The notes below the pieces were generated by a model, which was not told the DNA's origin, ran no database searches, and worked only from the letters and a program-made list of their open reading frames with translations. Positions 1 through 7,814 of a DNA stretch of 64,000 bases are shown here, piece by piece; position 1 is the stretch's first letter, and each line of letters begins with the position of its first letter. Both the position numbers and the translations under genes were made by a program. The DNA comes from Planctomycetota bacterium (lineage in GTDB: Bacteria; Planctomycetota; Planctomycetia; Pirellulales; Pirellulaceae), in assembly GCA_963204965.1 (NCBI GenBank), contig CAUJKA010000201.1, positions 1-64,000 of the forward strand, in the 5' to 3' direction.

Positions 1-389
1 GATTAGATGAAGACCTTGAGTCCGCGTCGCGATGGACTGACCTCGGCGTAGCTGTCCAGCCTGGCCAGTAGATCGACAGCCCACGGTTTAATGTTGTCGT
101 TCGCGTCAATACTGTTGTCGAGATCGACTCCACAGTACGGATCGTCAGCCGTGAATACAAATCCGACGCCAGCAAGCGAGCTATCACCCTGACATGCTTC
201 GACGGCGTCGTCGAACGTCCCCCAGGTCTTGGGCGAGGTAGAATCAGCGAGACTACCGTCATGAGGTGAGACTGGTGCTTTGGTTTGCTTGCCATCGCGT
301 ACGATATAACGCCAAGCGACCCATTGCGGAGTCGATCGCAACGATAGCGGGATCTGCTCAAGCTTGAGATTGGAAGGTGCGTTAGTCAT
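1..389 (-). CDS. Primase-polymerase N-terminal fragment (cut by window edge)
   Basis: This is the N-terminal 128 residues of a longer protein; the frame is still open at base 1. It resembles the N-terminal part of viral and plasmid bifunctional primase-polymerases (NrS-1-type / archaeo-eukaryotic primase fold): a PQWVAWRY opening, a TWGTFDDAVEA segment, then GVGFVFTADDPYCGVDLDN, whose DLD would be the metal-binding acidic pair, and SPSRRGLKVFI. Such enzymes make primers and extend them during phage or plasmid replication. The ATG overlaps the stop of the preceding gene by four bases (ATGA), so it is probably translated together with the upstream RusA and ATPase genes. The helicase or C-terminal part expected in this family lies outside the window. 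I am fairly sure of the family and not of the exact subfamily. Confidence 0.72.
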
Positions 390-652
390 TGCTTGGTAGC
401 GTCCTCGCTTCCTTCACGGGCGATGATCGCACCGAGAGCTTTTAGAATTTGCAGTCCATCTTTTACCTCGCACGCTTTGACCACCGGCTTGGTATCATCA
501 GACAACGACGCGATCTGAGCCCATGTAACGCTTTTCCATTTGCGGCAGCGATACGCGCGGACGGAGATGCCAGATTCACCGAAACGGATTACGAGATTGA
601 GACTCGGCAAATGTCGAATGATGGGTCGACTGAAACGGGTGAGGTGCGACAT
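386..652 (-). CDS. Hypothetical protein of the element replication block
   Basis: An 88-residue basic protein with no family I recognise. It has a hydrophobic/basic first half (residues 20-45, with an RFGESG turn and an RCRKWK patch) and a helical second half. It sits two bases after the RusA-like gene and overlaps the primase gene by ATGA, so it belongs to the same transcript. The position suggests an accessory factor of DNA replication or recombination, which is inference from neighbours only. No signal peptide or membrane segment is visible. Confidence 0.55.
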   Translation of the reverse strand: MSHLTRFSRPIIRHLPSLNLVIRFGESGISVRAYRCRKWKSVTWAQIASLSDDTKPVVKACEVKDGLQILKALGAIIAREGSEDATKQ

Positions 653-654
653 GG

Positions 655-1038
655 CTAAGCAATCTCCATTGCGGGAGAAAACGCCTGTGATTCGGCATCA
701 TCAATCTGCACTTTGATCTGGCCCTTCGGTTTGGATTCATGCTTGATCGACAGCAGCCAGACAACCTGCGAGTCATCCCAGAACACGCCGGCATGCTGCA
801 GGGCGTCGAGCACAGCTTTTTGCACGTTGTCACAATCACGACGACGATCATCAGGAGGTGCGATATCAATGCGAATCGCAATTGGCCCCATCAGCGGCTT
901 AATACCTTTGGCGATCGCTATGCGCCGGACTTGGTGCCGATAGGTGCGTGCATCTTTGGATAGAACAGGACGCCCCTGGTAATAACTGAAGTAATGATTG
1001 ACCGAGGGCGGATAGGGGAGATCAAACTCGGTAACCAT
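655..1038 (-). CDS. RusA-like Holliday junction resolvase
   Basis: A 127-residue protein matching the RusA endonuclease family, which cuts four-way DNA junctions made during phage recombination and replication. The visible signature is the N-terminal PPSVNHYF motif (residues 10-17), a beta strand IAIRIDI, then RRDCDNVQKAVLDAL, in which D68 and D70 correspond to the RusA catalytic aspartates, followed by GVFWDDSQV with the third acidic site at D88/D89. The length is that of stand-alone RusA (about 120 residues). It follows the DUF669 and ATPase genes on the same strand. The family assignment is secure; the cellular substrate is inferred. Confidence 0.85.
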   Translation of the reverse strand: MVTEFDLPYPPSVNHYFSYYQGRPVLSKDARTYRHQVRRIAIAKGIKPLMGPIAIRIDIAPPDDRRRDCDNVQKAVLDALQHAGVFWDDSQVVWLLSIKHESKPKGQIKVQIDDAESQAFSPAMEIA

Positions 1039-1154
1039 CCTTGCTTCCTTTTAGTGAAATAGAGAAAGCTGGGACGGAGCGAATAGTCGATTCTCACCGA
1101 CACATCTGCTTGTTCCGTCCCAGCCCCACCCGTGCTAGCTCGAACCAGAGTGAA

Positions 1155-1616
1155 TCAGAACGGCATATCCCCAGGAGGGACTTCACCATTCGATGCAGCC
1201 GCGATTCGAATGCGTCGATTGAAGTAGACGTTGGTGTAGTCACCGCGAGTCCGCTTCGTGACTTCCAAGGTCACATCGAGCAGTTCATCGAGTCGCCCAG
1301 ACAGTTCGCTAAACTTGGAGAGTTCCAAACCCAGCGTCTTTAGATCGCCCTTCACATAAGGGATCGAAGCTTGCGTGATGACCGAGTTCTTGAAGATGTG
1401 ACGGCCCGCTTGCGAGCCTGACAGCACTTCCAAATCGAACTTGATCATCGGGTCTCCCTTCTGGCTGCTTTCAAGTCGCACCGATTCGATGCGAGCTTGA
1501 TACTTACCATCGGGGACCTCGTCGTACTCCGGTGCTTCCGCGGTTGCGAAATCATCATCGAACGACGTGAGATCAACAGATTGGTTGGTGGTTTCGTATT
1601 CTTCGTAATCGCTCAT
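1155..1616 (-). CDS. DUF669-type phage protein, probable ssDNA-binding
   Basis: A 153-residue protein resembling DUF669, a family common in phage replication modules and thought to act as a single-stranded DNA binding or recombination accessory protein. The features seen are a strongly acidic N-terminus, a VPDGKYQARIESVRLE strand that opens the OB-like core, KFDLEVLSGSQAGRHIFKN, and an acidic tail ending GDMPF, like the DIPF tails of SSB proteins that recruit partners. Its start codon shares one base with the stop of the upstream ATPase gene (TAATG), indicating coupled translation. About 115 bases separate it from the RusA-like gene. Function is inferred from family context. Confidence 0.72.
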   Translation of the reverse strand: MSDYEEYETTNQSVDLTSFDDDFATAEAPEYDEVPDGKYQARIESVRLESSQKGDPMIKFDLEVLSGSQAGRHIFKNSVITQASIPYVKGDLKTLGLELSKFSELSGRLDELLDVTLEVTKRTRGDYTNVYFNRRIRIAAASNGEVPPGDMPF

Positions 1617-2416
1617 TACTTAACAGCCTTTCCTGCTGGGGTGCTGCCCGGAGTGGAAGAAGTCGCAGCAGGGCCTTTGCCGGGCGCGGTGCTCTGTGCG
1701 TTTGGTTTGGTGTCGTTAGCAACGAATGCCGAGTGAAATGCGGCGTACTCCAATGGCAACACATCTGGGAGGCGACCCGTGCGATCACCTGCCTCGTACG
1801 TTGGATGAGGCTTGGTTCGCAGCACTCGATCAACGACGAGGTTGCCGGCAGCGTCTTTGCGTGAGACCGAGTCGCCATAAAGGATGATGTCGACCAAGCC
1901 TAACACGACATTCCGAGCACGATCCGGCAAGCTCGGCGTGGTCTTGGTGTACTCGCCCGTTCGCGTTTCGATCGTCTTGTCGACCGCATGCGAGATGAGG
2001 ATCAATCCGTACGGCAAGCTGGCCAAACGCGTCAGAACACGATGCCATTCGTTCTTGACCAACGCCCAGCCCTTGCCGTGGCCCATATCCCCTTCGTACT
2101 CGATGCCATGCTTAGCACAGACGTGGTCCGAGCACATCTTGAACGCGTTATCGACGGTGTCGATCACGATCGTCTTGAAGTTGTGATCCCCCTTTGCAAT
2201 AAGTTTGCAAGCTTCCAAAAATGCGTCCCACGAATAAGTGGGCACCTTGAAAACTTCCAAATGGTTCAGACCGGGTTCGCATTCAAAGAACATTGCCTCT
2301 GGGAATTGGGATGCGAACGAGCTCTTGCCGAGCTTGGGCACGCCATAGAGCAAGATGCTTTGCTTGGCGACGTCCGTGGTGGGCTTGGTTTTTGTGGTTG
2401 GTAACGTAAGTGTCAT
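1616..2416 (-). CDS. Sak4-like RecA-family ATPase
   Basis: A 266-residue ATPase with a Walker A motif at residues 25-32 (GVPKLGKS) and a Walker B strand KTIVIDTVDN ending at D86. The order (SILLYGVPKLGKSSFA, a GLNHLEV segment, Walker B, then GLILISHAVDK) matches phage RecA-like ATP-binding proteins of the Sak4 type, which promote annealing or strand exchange together with a DUF669/SSB partner. That partner is the next gene, sharing a base at the TAATG junction. The C-terminal 30 residues are Pro/Ser/Thr/Gly-rich and probably disordered. The ATP-binding call is certain; the recombination role is inferred from neighbours. Confidence 0.82.
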   Translation of the reverse strand: MTLTLPTTKTKPTTDVAKQSILLYGVPKLGKSSFASQFPEAMFFECEPGLNHLEVFKVPTYSWDAFLEACKLIAKGDHNFKTIVIDTVDNAFKMCSDHVCAKHGIEYEGDMGHGKGWALVKNEWHRVLTRLASLPYGLILISHAVDKTIETRTGEYTKTTPSLPDRARNVVLGLVDIILYGDSVSRKDAAGNLVVDRVLRTKPHPTYEAGDRTGRLPDVLPLEYAAFHSAFVANDTKPNAQSTAPGKGPAATSSTPGSTPAGKAVK

Positions 2417-2436
2417 AAACAGGGTTTCCTTTCGAA

Positions 2437-3483
2437 TCAGAACGAGGGTGCTTCAGAATCAACGCGAGACAGTTCTTCGTTGGGTAATGCGATCTCATAC
2501 AGGTTGTCTGCGACGTTTGGGTTGAACCCCGATTGGCAATACGCCAAATACTCGCAGGGCCGCTGGTATGAGAAACAGTTCGAGGTATTGAGCAGCCATT
2601 TGCCACGCCGACGAGCGTCGAGGTATTGCTGCGTGATCTCCCAGACTTCGTCTTGCAGCATGGCGAGACGGTCTTCCGAGAGATAAATGAATTCGCGGTG
2701 GAACGCTTCTGGCCGCGAATACCATTCAGCGAGTCGTGCCTGAAACTCCGTTTCCGTTTCGGGCATCTGCCGCTTTGCGCTCGACTTGCCGCTTTTGTTC
2801 TTCGCAGCCAATTCCGAGTGCCTTACTTCGTATTCGGCCTGTGTTTCACCCGCACTTTGCTTGAGACGACTCTTGAGCAGCACGTTGTAGATCACGCCGA
2901 CGATCGGATAGCCAAGTTCCCGCAAGTAGTAGCAGTACAAGGCAATCTGTGTATCGGTCCACAGCTTGTCGAGATAACTCGCATCAACAGTCGATGCCGT
3001 CTTATGCTCGAGCAGATAGAGCCCGTCATGGCAACGAACGATACCATCGACCTTGCCAGCGATACGGAACGTTTGACTCTGCCGGCCAGTATCCGGATTG
3101 CGGATCTCGCCGACGAACTCCTTTTCAATTGCAACGACTTCGAAATCTTCGGTTTTGTAACGTTCCGCGTAACCACGAATCATCGCAGTTGCCAAATGCC
3201 ATTGAACCATCTGATTTGAATCTAGCCTGCGATTCTCAAAGGCGTCATCGAGATAGGCGAGGATTTCTCCAAGTCGTAACTCGGTATCCGACGACCGGTA
3301 CCAAAGCTCGATCGCGGTATGGATTACGCCACCGAAAGACAACGCCTCAGCCCGGTCTCGTGGTCGTAGATTGTCGAGATAGCGGTTCTTGTATTTTCGG
3401 GGACAATTGCGAAACGTGTTGAGCGCTGAATAGGTCAGCAGCGACTTGTCGTTCGCTTCAGTTTGGGTGATGACTTGGGACAT
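2437..3483 (-). CDS. PD-(D/E)XK nuclease, Cas4/RecB-like with Fe-S cysteines
   Basis: A 348-residue nuclease of the PD-(D/E)XK superfamily. The visible motifs are SALNTFRNCPRKYKNRY (residues 19-35, helix with the first cysteine C27), GGVIHTAIE, then AGKVDGIV and LLEHKTAS supplying the D and E-x-K catalytic residues, and DTQIALYCYYL with the usual glutamine. C27, C303, C310 and C316 are spaced like the 4Fe-4S cluster of Cas4/AddB-type nucleases. It would degrade or trim DNA ends for recombination. It follows the Sak4-like gene in the order typical of phage recombination modules. No CRISPR locus is near, so a Cas role is unlikely. Confidence 0.82.
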   Translation of the reverse strand: MSQVITQTEANDKSLLTYSALNTFRNCPRKYKNRYLDNLRPRDRAEALSFGGVIHTAIELWYRSSDTELRLGEILAYLDDAFENRRLDSNQMVQWHLATAMIRGYAERYKTEDFEVVAIEKEFVGEIRNPDTGRQSQTFRIAGKVDGIVRCHDGLYLLEHKTASTVDASYLDKLWTDTQIALYCYYLRELGYPIVGVIYNVLLKSRLKQSAGETQAEYEVRHSELAAKNKSGKSSAKRQMPETETEFQARLAEWYSRPEAFHREFIYLSEDRLAMLQDEVWEITQQYLDARRRGKWLLNTSNCFSYQRPCEYLAYCQSGFNPNVADNLYEIALPNEELSRVDSEAPSF

Positions 3484-3517
3484 GGGTGCTTAATTCAAAA
3501 TGATCGTTTGTGATTGA

Positions 3518-3766
3518 CTAGGAAAAGCTCGACTCGTAACTGTTGGGCTCTTCGAGCGGGATTCCGTTCATTCGTTTGACTCCACGCTGAGCAGCCAACT
3601 GCGCTTCCGAGATTGGCCCTAGCGCGGCATTGACCCTGCGGCAGTCTTTACAAATCCGGTTGCCGGCCCCCTTTGAGTGAAAGTTTTCGTTGCACTTCAA
3701 GCAGCGACGAAAACCGGGTTCTGTTGGTAGTAATGGCTTGTTCAAGGTGTCACTTTCATGAGGCAA
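3518..3766 (-). CDS. Small zinc-ribbon protein
   Basis: An 82-residue protein with a CLKC - x14 - CKDC pattern (residues 22-42) that should bind one zinc ion. The rest is low in recognisable structure. Small zinc proteins like this are common in phage early regions, where they act as transcription or recombination accessory factors; no exact function can be given. It lies between the sigma-factor/hypothetical pair and the nuclease gene, 34 bases ahead of the nuclease start, on the same strand. Confidence 0.6.
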   Translation of the reverse strand: MPHESDTLNKPLLPTEPGFRRCLKCNENFHSKGAGNRICKDCRRVNAALGPISEAQLAAQRGVKRMNGIPLEEPNSYESSFS

Positions 3767-3795
3767 GTAAGAGATCGCAGGTTGAACGTGAGCCG

Positions 3796-4029
3796 CTAAA
3801 TCAGCTCGAGTTCTTCAACGTCGAAGTTGCGTTCCTGATCCGAGGTGACCAAGTAGTGCTTGAAGTCGATCTTGGTGACAAACCGACATGGTTCAGCCAG
3901 TTGGTTTCGCAGTGCCGAGCACGATTCGTTGAATTCCTTGGATGCTGCTTCGAAGCGATCCACCGCTCGTAGGTACCGCCCCACTGCGAGGGAAACGTTG
4001 ATGCGGGTTTCGATGTCGGGTGAGCTCAT
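3796..4029 (-). CDS. Hypothetical 77-aa protein
   Basis: A short, mostly helical protein without a family I know. Residues 8-45 look like one or two amphipathic helices (RINVSLAVGRYLRAVDRFEA), and the C-terminus is acidic. The start overlaps the stop of the sigma-like gene by ATGA, so it is translationally coupled to it. A partner or anti-sigma-like role can be imagined from the coupling, but nothing in the sequence shows it. Confidence 0.5.
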   Translation of the reverse strand: MSSPDIETRINVSLAVGRYLRAVDRFEAASKEFNESCSALRNQLAEPCRFVTKIDFKHYLVTSDQERNFDVEELELI

Positions 4030-4760
4030 TGAACGTTCTCCGTCTCGGTGACTTGGTCTTGAATCGAAATGTCATCCTCTCCAGTACTAGCTATGCAATT
4101 TGGCCGGACCTCGTCCCGAAAAAAAACAATTTCACCCCATTCGACGCCCGCAAAATGCTGGCGAATTACGCCCATTGCTTCAGAAATTCGTCGACGAGAC
4201 CAACCAAGTCGAAAACCACTCTCGGCTTGATTGCAGGTTTGCAGCAGGCGGGCAAATTTCCGATAACCCGCTGGCAAAGTTCGAATCTGGTGTTCGATCG
4301 CGTCAGCTAGATCGAGGTCTTGAAGAGGGTCCCGAGAGACGGTTTGCCGGCGACGATCGTTGTCGGATGTCGAAAGCCCTTTGGTCAGCGACTCACTTTT
4401 TCGATGTGGACCTTCGACCATCTTTGAGAGTGACTGCAACTCAGCACCCTCAGGCGGATTGCAGCTCACTTTGCATGATTCGCGGATCAGCTTGGCGACT
4501 GCGTTTTGCATCAGTCGTGTCGTGAATGCCTCGATGCTACCCCGACCTGGATTAAAGCGGTCCATGTGTTCAATTACATAGGCCAACAGTTCTTGAGCGA
4601 TATCCTCCGGCTCCATGCCTGCGAGCTCCGAGCGATGCTCCACGCGACAAACGACCTTCTCCGTCAACTTCGTGGCGTGGGCAAGGATTCTCTGGCGAAT
4701 CTCCTGAGTGATCAAAGTACTTCCTCCGGCTGGGAGGACGACTTGTTCCGAGTAAATCAC
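4026..4760 (-). CDS. Element-encoded sigma-70-family factor
   Basis: A 244-residue protein with a sigma-70 region 2 core (residues 52-95: EDIAQELLAYVIEHMDRFNP, then a segment with AFTTRLMQNAVAKLIRE) and a region 4-like helix-turn-helix (about residues 158-195: LPAGYRKFARLLQ, GWSRRRISEAM). It is longer than typical ECF factors, with about 60 residues of linker between the two domains and a 40-residue tail. It would direct RNA polymerase to element promoters. The tail is encoded by a stretch that recurs, imperfectly, upstream of the recombinase operon (see the direct repeat at 4091 and 10311). The gene follows twin hairpins at 4853-4890. The sigma call is good; the target promoters are unknown. 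Confidence 0.75.
   Translation of the reverse strand: MIYSEQVVLPAGGSTLITQEIRQRILAHATKLTEKVVCRVEHRSELAGMEPEDIAQELLAYVIEHMDRFNPGRGSIEAFTTRLMQNAVAKLIRESCKVSCNPPEGAELQSLSKMVEGPHRKSESLTKGLSTSDNDRRRQTVSRDPLQDLDLADAIEHQIRTLPAGYRKFARLLQTCNQAESGFRLGWSRRRISEAMGVIRQHFAGVEWGEIVFFRDEVRPNCIASTGEDDISIQDQVTETENVQ
4091..4124 (+). repeat. Imperfect direct repeat, copy 1
   Basis: The first 14 bases (CTATGCAATTTGGC) are identical to 10311-10324, and the match continues with a few differences through GTCCC and a run of A. This copy lies inside the 3' part of the sigma-factor gene; the other copy is intergenic. The pair brackets about 6.2 kb that includes the whole recombinase operon. Confidence 0.6.
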
Positions 4761-4852
4761 CAGCGGAACCGTGCTGCGAATCGGTTAATTCGCAGAGACA
4801 ACACGGGCTGGCTTATCTCGGACTTAGTCGCATCCGTCAGCCGGAGTCACGG

Positions 4853-4890
4853 CGACTCAAAGCATGAGTCGTTGGCTCAAAGCGTGAGCC
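4853..4890. promoter_or_regulatory. Tandem twin hairpins upstream of the sigma gene
   Basis: Two adjacent small inverted repeats share one design: CGACTC-aaagcat-GAGTCG (4853-4871) and GGCTC-aaagcgt-GAGCC (4874-4890). The loops are nearly identical and both stems differ by compensating changes, which implies that the paired structure or the dyad is conserved. They lie between the stop of the 4903-6105 gene and the start of the sigma-like gene. They could be a terminator/attenuator or a double operator; no U-tract follows on the minus strand. Confidence 0.55.
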
Positions 4891-4902
4891 GAGAAGAATT
4901 TT

Positions 4903-6105
4903 TTAGAATTGCCAGCCTGGGTCTTGAGTTGGCCTGTAGCACAGGGACTCGCCTTGAAACGCCTTTCGTAGATGCTCTGCCAGCTCGGTAGATGATTTAC
5001 TGATACGGTCAATGTCGCGATTAACCTGCTGACGGATATTCTTCCGCGCTCGCGATGCGTCGGTTGAGACGCGTGCTTTGCCACCTTTACCTATGGCCTT
5101 TGAAATGTAGTCGATGAGCGATTGCCGCTCCAACTGCAACCGCTCAATACTCGCAAGGTCGCTAAATCCCGTTGCTTCAGCTAACTCTTCATCAATCTCC
5201 GCCAGTTTCCTCGCGTACTCGCGGCGAGCTTCTGCGTCGAAGGTCTCACCGGTTGAGCTATTCGATGAGCGACCGCGGACGCCGGTGCGTGCAGTTTCGA
5301 GATCAACTGGGTCGAACACCTGGTTGGGATGAGTCAAGAGTTCACGCAGGTACCACAGACCCACAGAATTCGATAGCGAGAATTTTTGACCAGAAAAGCG
5401 TATCTGATAGTTTTCACCCTCCAGCCGAAACGAATTGACATCAACTGTATCTCCAATGCCCAGCCGATTGCGCAGCTCGTCAAGCATGTGAGGCTGACAA
5501 TGCCACCGCCCATTTCGCTCCACGATCAGTTCATCGAGCGCAACCACGATGGTATTGAAGCGAACTGCGAGAGCGTCAACATCGATGTTTGTATGCAGCA
5601 GTGTTGAAACGAGGATTACGATTTGCGAGGAAGTAGCAAGCGAAGATGAAGCCGCAAGAAGCGATTCAGCATCACTGCGAACACACATATGGACTGGCGC
5701 TGAAGCAAGCCGTGGTGGCAGCCGGCCAATACGATGCACATTGGCATCTGGCAAGTTCAAGCTGTAGTCGATCCGACCTTCGAGAGCTTCCACGATCCGC
5801 GTCGCAAGTGATCGCAGATTCAACTTGCAGACAATTTGCGTATCGCGAGTTACCTCGAAGGATTCACCAACGACGCGATTGATCCCAATTATGGTGCCAT
5901 CGCGGTGCTCGATTACATCGCAGGGTGTGACACCATCGATGGCTAGCGTCCATGCCGCCAGCTCAGGAGTCGCCGTCAGTAGCTTATGACTATCCGCCCA
6001 CTCTTCAGCCAGTTCTGCTCGCCACAGAAACATCGGTGCCTTGAGGCTTGGGATTCGCGAGATGGTTTGCCAGAGGCGAAGCTGCCTGCATTCTGAGGGT
6101 TTCAT
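4903..6105 (-). CDS. Unrecognised protein with C-terminal coiled-coil/winged-helix-like regulator module
   Basis: A 400-residue protein with no known function. The C-terminal 170 residues resemble, from memory, a module found at the end of large bacterial signalling or regulatory proteins: WYLRELLTHPNQVF, a charged helical hairpin (REYARKLAEIDEELAEA), GKGGKAR, SRARKNIRQQVNRDIDRI, then AEHLRKAFQGESLCYRP and a terminal Trp. That module looks like a winged-helix segment followed by a coiled coil. The first 200 residues are unlike anything I recognise. The gene overlaps the end of the 6005-7246 gene by about 100 bases; an alternative ATG at 6033 would still overlap. Together they form a two-gene cassette inside the element. 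Confidence 0.6.
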   Translation of the reverse strand: MKPSECRQLRLWQTISRIPSLKAPMFLWRAELAEEWADSHKLLTATPELAAWTLAIDGVTPCDVIEHRDGTIIGINRVVGESFEVTRDTQIVCKLNLRSLATRIVEALEGRIDYSLNLPDANVHRIGRLPPRLASAPVHMCVRSDAESLLAASSSLATSSQIVILVSTLLHTNIDVDALAVRFNTIVVALDELIVERNGRWHCQPHMLDELRNRLGIGDTVDVNSFRLEGENYQIRFSGQKFSLSNSVGLWYLRELLTHPNQVFDPVDLETARTGVRGRSSNSSTGETFDAEARREYARKLAEIDEELAEATGFSDLASIERLQLERQSLIDYISKAIGKGGKARVSTDASRARKNIRQQVNRDIDRISKSSTELAEHLRKAFQGESLCYRPTQDPGWQF

Positions 6106-7246
6106 TTTGCGGAACTCGGATACCGTGATGAATCATCCAACGATCGATTGCAGCGATCCCTAATTGGCGACTGAACCGAATCTTGTTGCCGGAGCAGACC
6201 GTTGCAATCACTTCGCCGACGTCCTCGAGGACTATCCGAAACTTGGCGCTCAGTAGCCGTCCGTTCGGAACCAATCGCTTGTTGTGCTCACGCAAAGCAT
6301 CAAAGATCGCCTCGCTTTTAAACGTGATATGGAGCGTCTTTTCACCAAGCAGCACCTCCTGAATTTCGACCAAAGTGACTCTCTTGATGCCGAAAACCAT
6401 CCCGGGAGATTGAACGTCTTCGCCAAGTCGATAGATAACATCGAGATTGAATGTCTCTCCATGCTCAAAGAATTCAGGATCTGCAAACAGTTGCTCGCTG
6501 AACAAGCGACAATAGAACCGACGTTCGCTGACCAGGTCGGCTCGAATGCGCAACTCACCGGTTTCGAGGTTATAGACAACCAAGTCATAGCCTACTGGAC
6601 GACGAATGTCGGGTCGGCACTGATCGTTGTCCATGACTTCATCCCGCTTGAGCGAACCGCCGAAACGAATGAGGAAAGCAACCTCGTTGCCGAACTCGTA
6701 CATCCAGACCGCCGCGCCACCGCCGCGCCGTCGATTGCGGTTGAACTGGTTGGTGCGTTCTTCGATCCTCTTTAGAACGGAATCGCTCGGCAATTCGAAC
6801 AACGGCGCTTCGAGCGTGCTGTTCATGAAGCAATAGAACGACTGAAATCGCAGCACGATGCGTTCGCAGTTCGCGCGACGCAGCAGGTCCGGATCGTTCA
6901 ACCAGATCAGCAGCGCGAGGTCGGCCGGTGTGAGATCGCCTTCAGGCAACTCGATGCCGGACTTGGAGACGACCAACAACAGGGCTTCCATTCCCTGGTC
7001 GTTGGCAGCTTCGCTAACGTGGAACAGCGCCTCGATCATTTCGGCCGGCGTCGAGCCGTCGTGTGCGTTAAAAATACCGATCAGACACTGCAAGTCAGAA
7101 TCAGTAAAAACCGTAGATTCGGGGATGTTGAATCCTTGGCTGCGTAGATAAGTGTCGAATCGCATCAGAAATATTCGGAAGCGATTAGGTTCGATCGATC
7201 GCAAAATCGCGATGTCGTTGAAATGGGGAAGATGAAAACTGGGCAT
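6005..7246 (-). CDS. Unrecognised 413-aa protein, first gene of two-gene cassette
   Basis: I do not recognise this protein. It starts with ATG after a 170-base non-coding stretch and has no signal peptide or transmembrane segment. The first 130 residues are helical (RSIEPNRFRIFLMRFDTYLRSQG), a central Arg/Gly patch NRNRRRGGGA follows at about residues 171-180, and the second half is rich in beta-type segments (WMYEFGNEVAFLIRFGG, YDLVVYNLETGELRI) that end with a helix. The 3' end overlaps the next gene by about 100 bases in another frame, so the two products are likely made together. Its place between the replication block and the recombinase block is typical of cargo genes. Confidence 0.6.
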   Translation of the reverse strand: MPSFHLPHFNDIAILRSIEPNRFRIFLMRFDTYLRSQGFNIPESTVFTDSDLQCLIGIFNAHDGSTPAEMIEALFHVSEAANDQGMEALLLVVSKSGIELPEGDLTPADLALLIWLNDPDLLRRANCERIVLRFQSFYCFMNSTLEAPLFELPSDSVLKRIEERTNQFNRNRRRGGGAAVWMYEFGNEVAFLIRFGGSLKRDEVMDNDQCRPDIRRPVGYDLVVYNLETGELRIRADLVSERRFYCRLFSEQLFADPEFFEHGETFNLDVIYRLGEDVQSPGMVFGIKRVTLVEIQEVLLGEKTLHITFKSEAIFDALREHNKRLVPNGRLLSAKFRIVLEDVGEVIATVCSGNKIRFSRQLGIAAIDRWMIHHGIRVPQNETLRMQAASPLANHLANPKPQGTDVSVASRTG

Positions 7247-7418
7247 AAAACACCTGATACAAAATGCGGCTCATTATGTGCGTCCGTGAAGTCAGACCTG
7301 CCGCCAGCGATTGCTAGCTATTTTTCCTTTTGGCCCTCTATCAGACGCTAGGCAGGTGACACCTCTGGTCACGGGCGTCCGGAAAATCGGAAAAATCCAT
7401 ACGACCGCTGCAACCAGC

Positions 7419-7814
7419 TCAGGTGCCGAAAACCGGAAAACCCGACATTTCCCAAGCTTCTCGCTGCTCGTCCCAGTGATCGAGCATAGTGATTTTGCGA
7501 AGAGACTTTTCGGAGATTTCTGGTTTCCCTTCGGACAGACGTGGCAAGAAGAGAAGTGTCTCTTGGAGATCGGGGGCGAGCATAGTTAGGCTGAGGATTT
7601 GCGAGATGCGTGGTTGGCTGACGTTGCCGATGGTCGCGAGGTGCTCGAGGTCGCGAACTTTGCCGGTTCGTAGTAGCTCATCACAGCGAATTGCGAGGGC
7701 CATCAGTCGCGTGATCCGCGGCAGCCCTCCAGGCAGCTCCGGATCATCGCACTGTTCACGCTCTTGCCGCGATGTGCAGTTGAGGACAAGTTTCTTCTTT
7801 ACCGTATTCATCAT
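7419..7814 (-). CDS. Helix-turn-helix protein of the recombinase operon
   Basis: A 131-residue protein with the pattern PRITRLMALAIRCDELLR, then LATIGNVSQPRISQILSLTMLAP (residues 59-81), a helix-turn-helix, and a conserved-looking LFLPRLSEGKPEISEKSLRK tail. Proteins of this type recur next to large serine recombinases and DUF2924 genes in planctomycetes and proteobacteria (from memory). The start overlaps the recombinase stop by ATGA, so expression is coupled. It probably binds DNA as a regulator or recombination directionality factor; which of the two cannot be told from sequence. Confidence 0.7.
   Translation of the reverse strand: MMNTVKKKLVLNCTSRQEREQCDDPELPGGLPRITRLMALAIRCDELLRTGKVRDLEHLATIGNVSQPRISQILSLTMLAPDLQETLLFLPRLSEGKPEISEKSLRKITMLDHWDEQREAWEMSGFPVFGT

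Noticed and set aside
2437..3483. Cas4 and hence a CRISPR adaptation locus
   Set aside because: Cas4-like motif and cysteines are present, but no repeat array or other cas gene is near; phage-type recombination context fits better.
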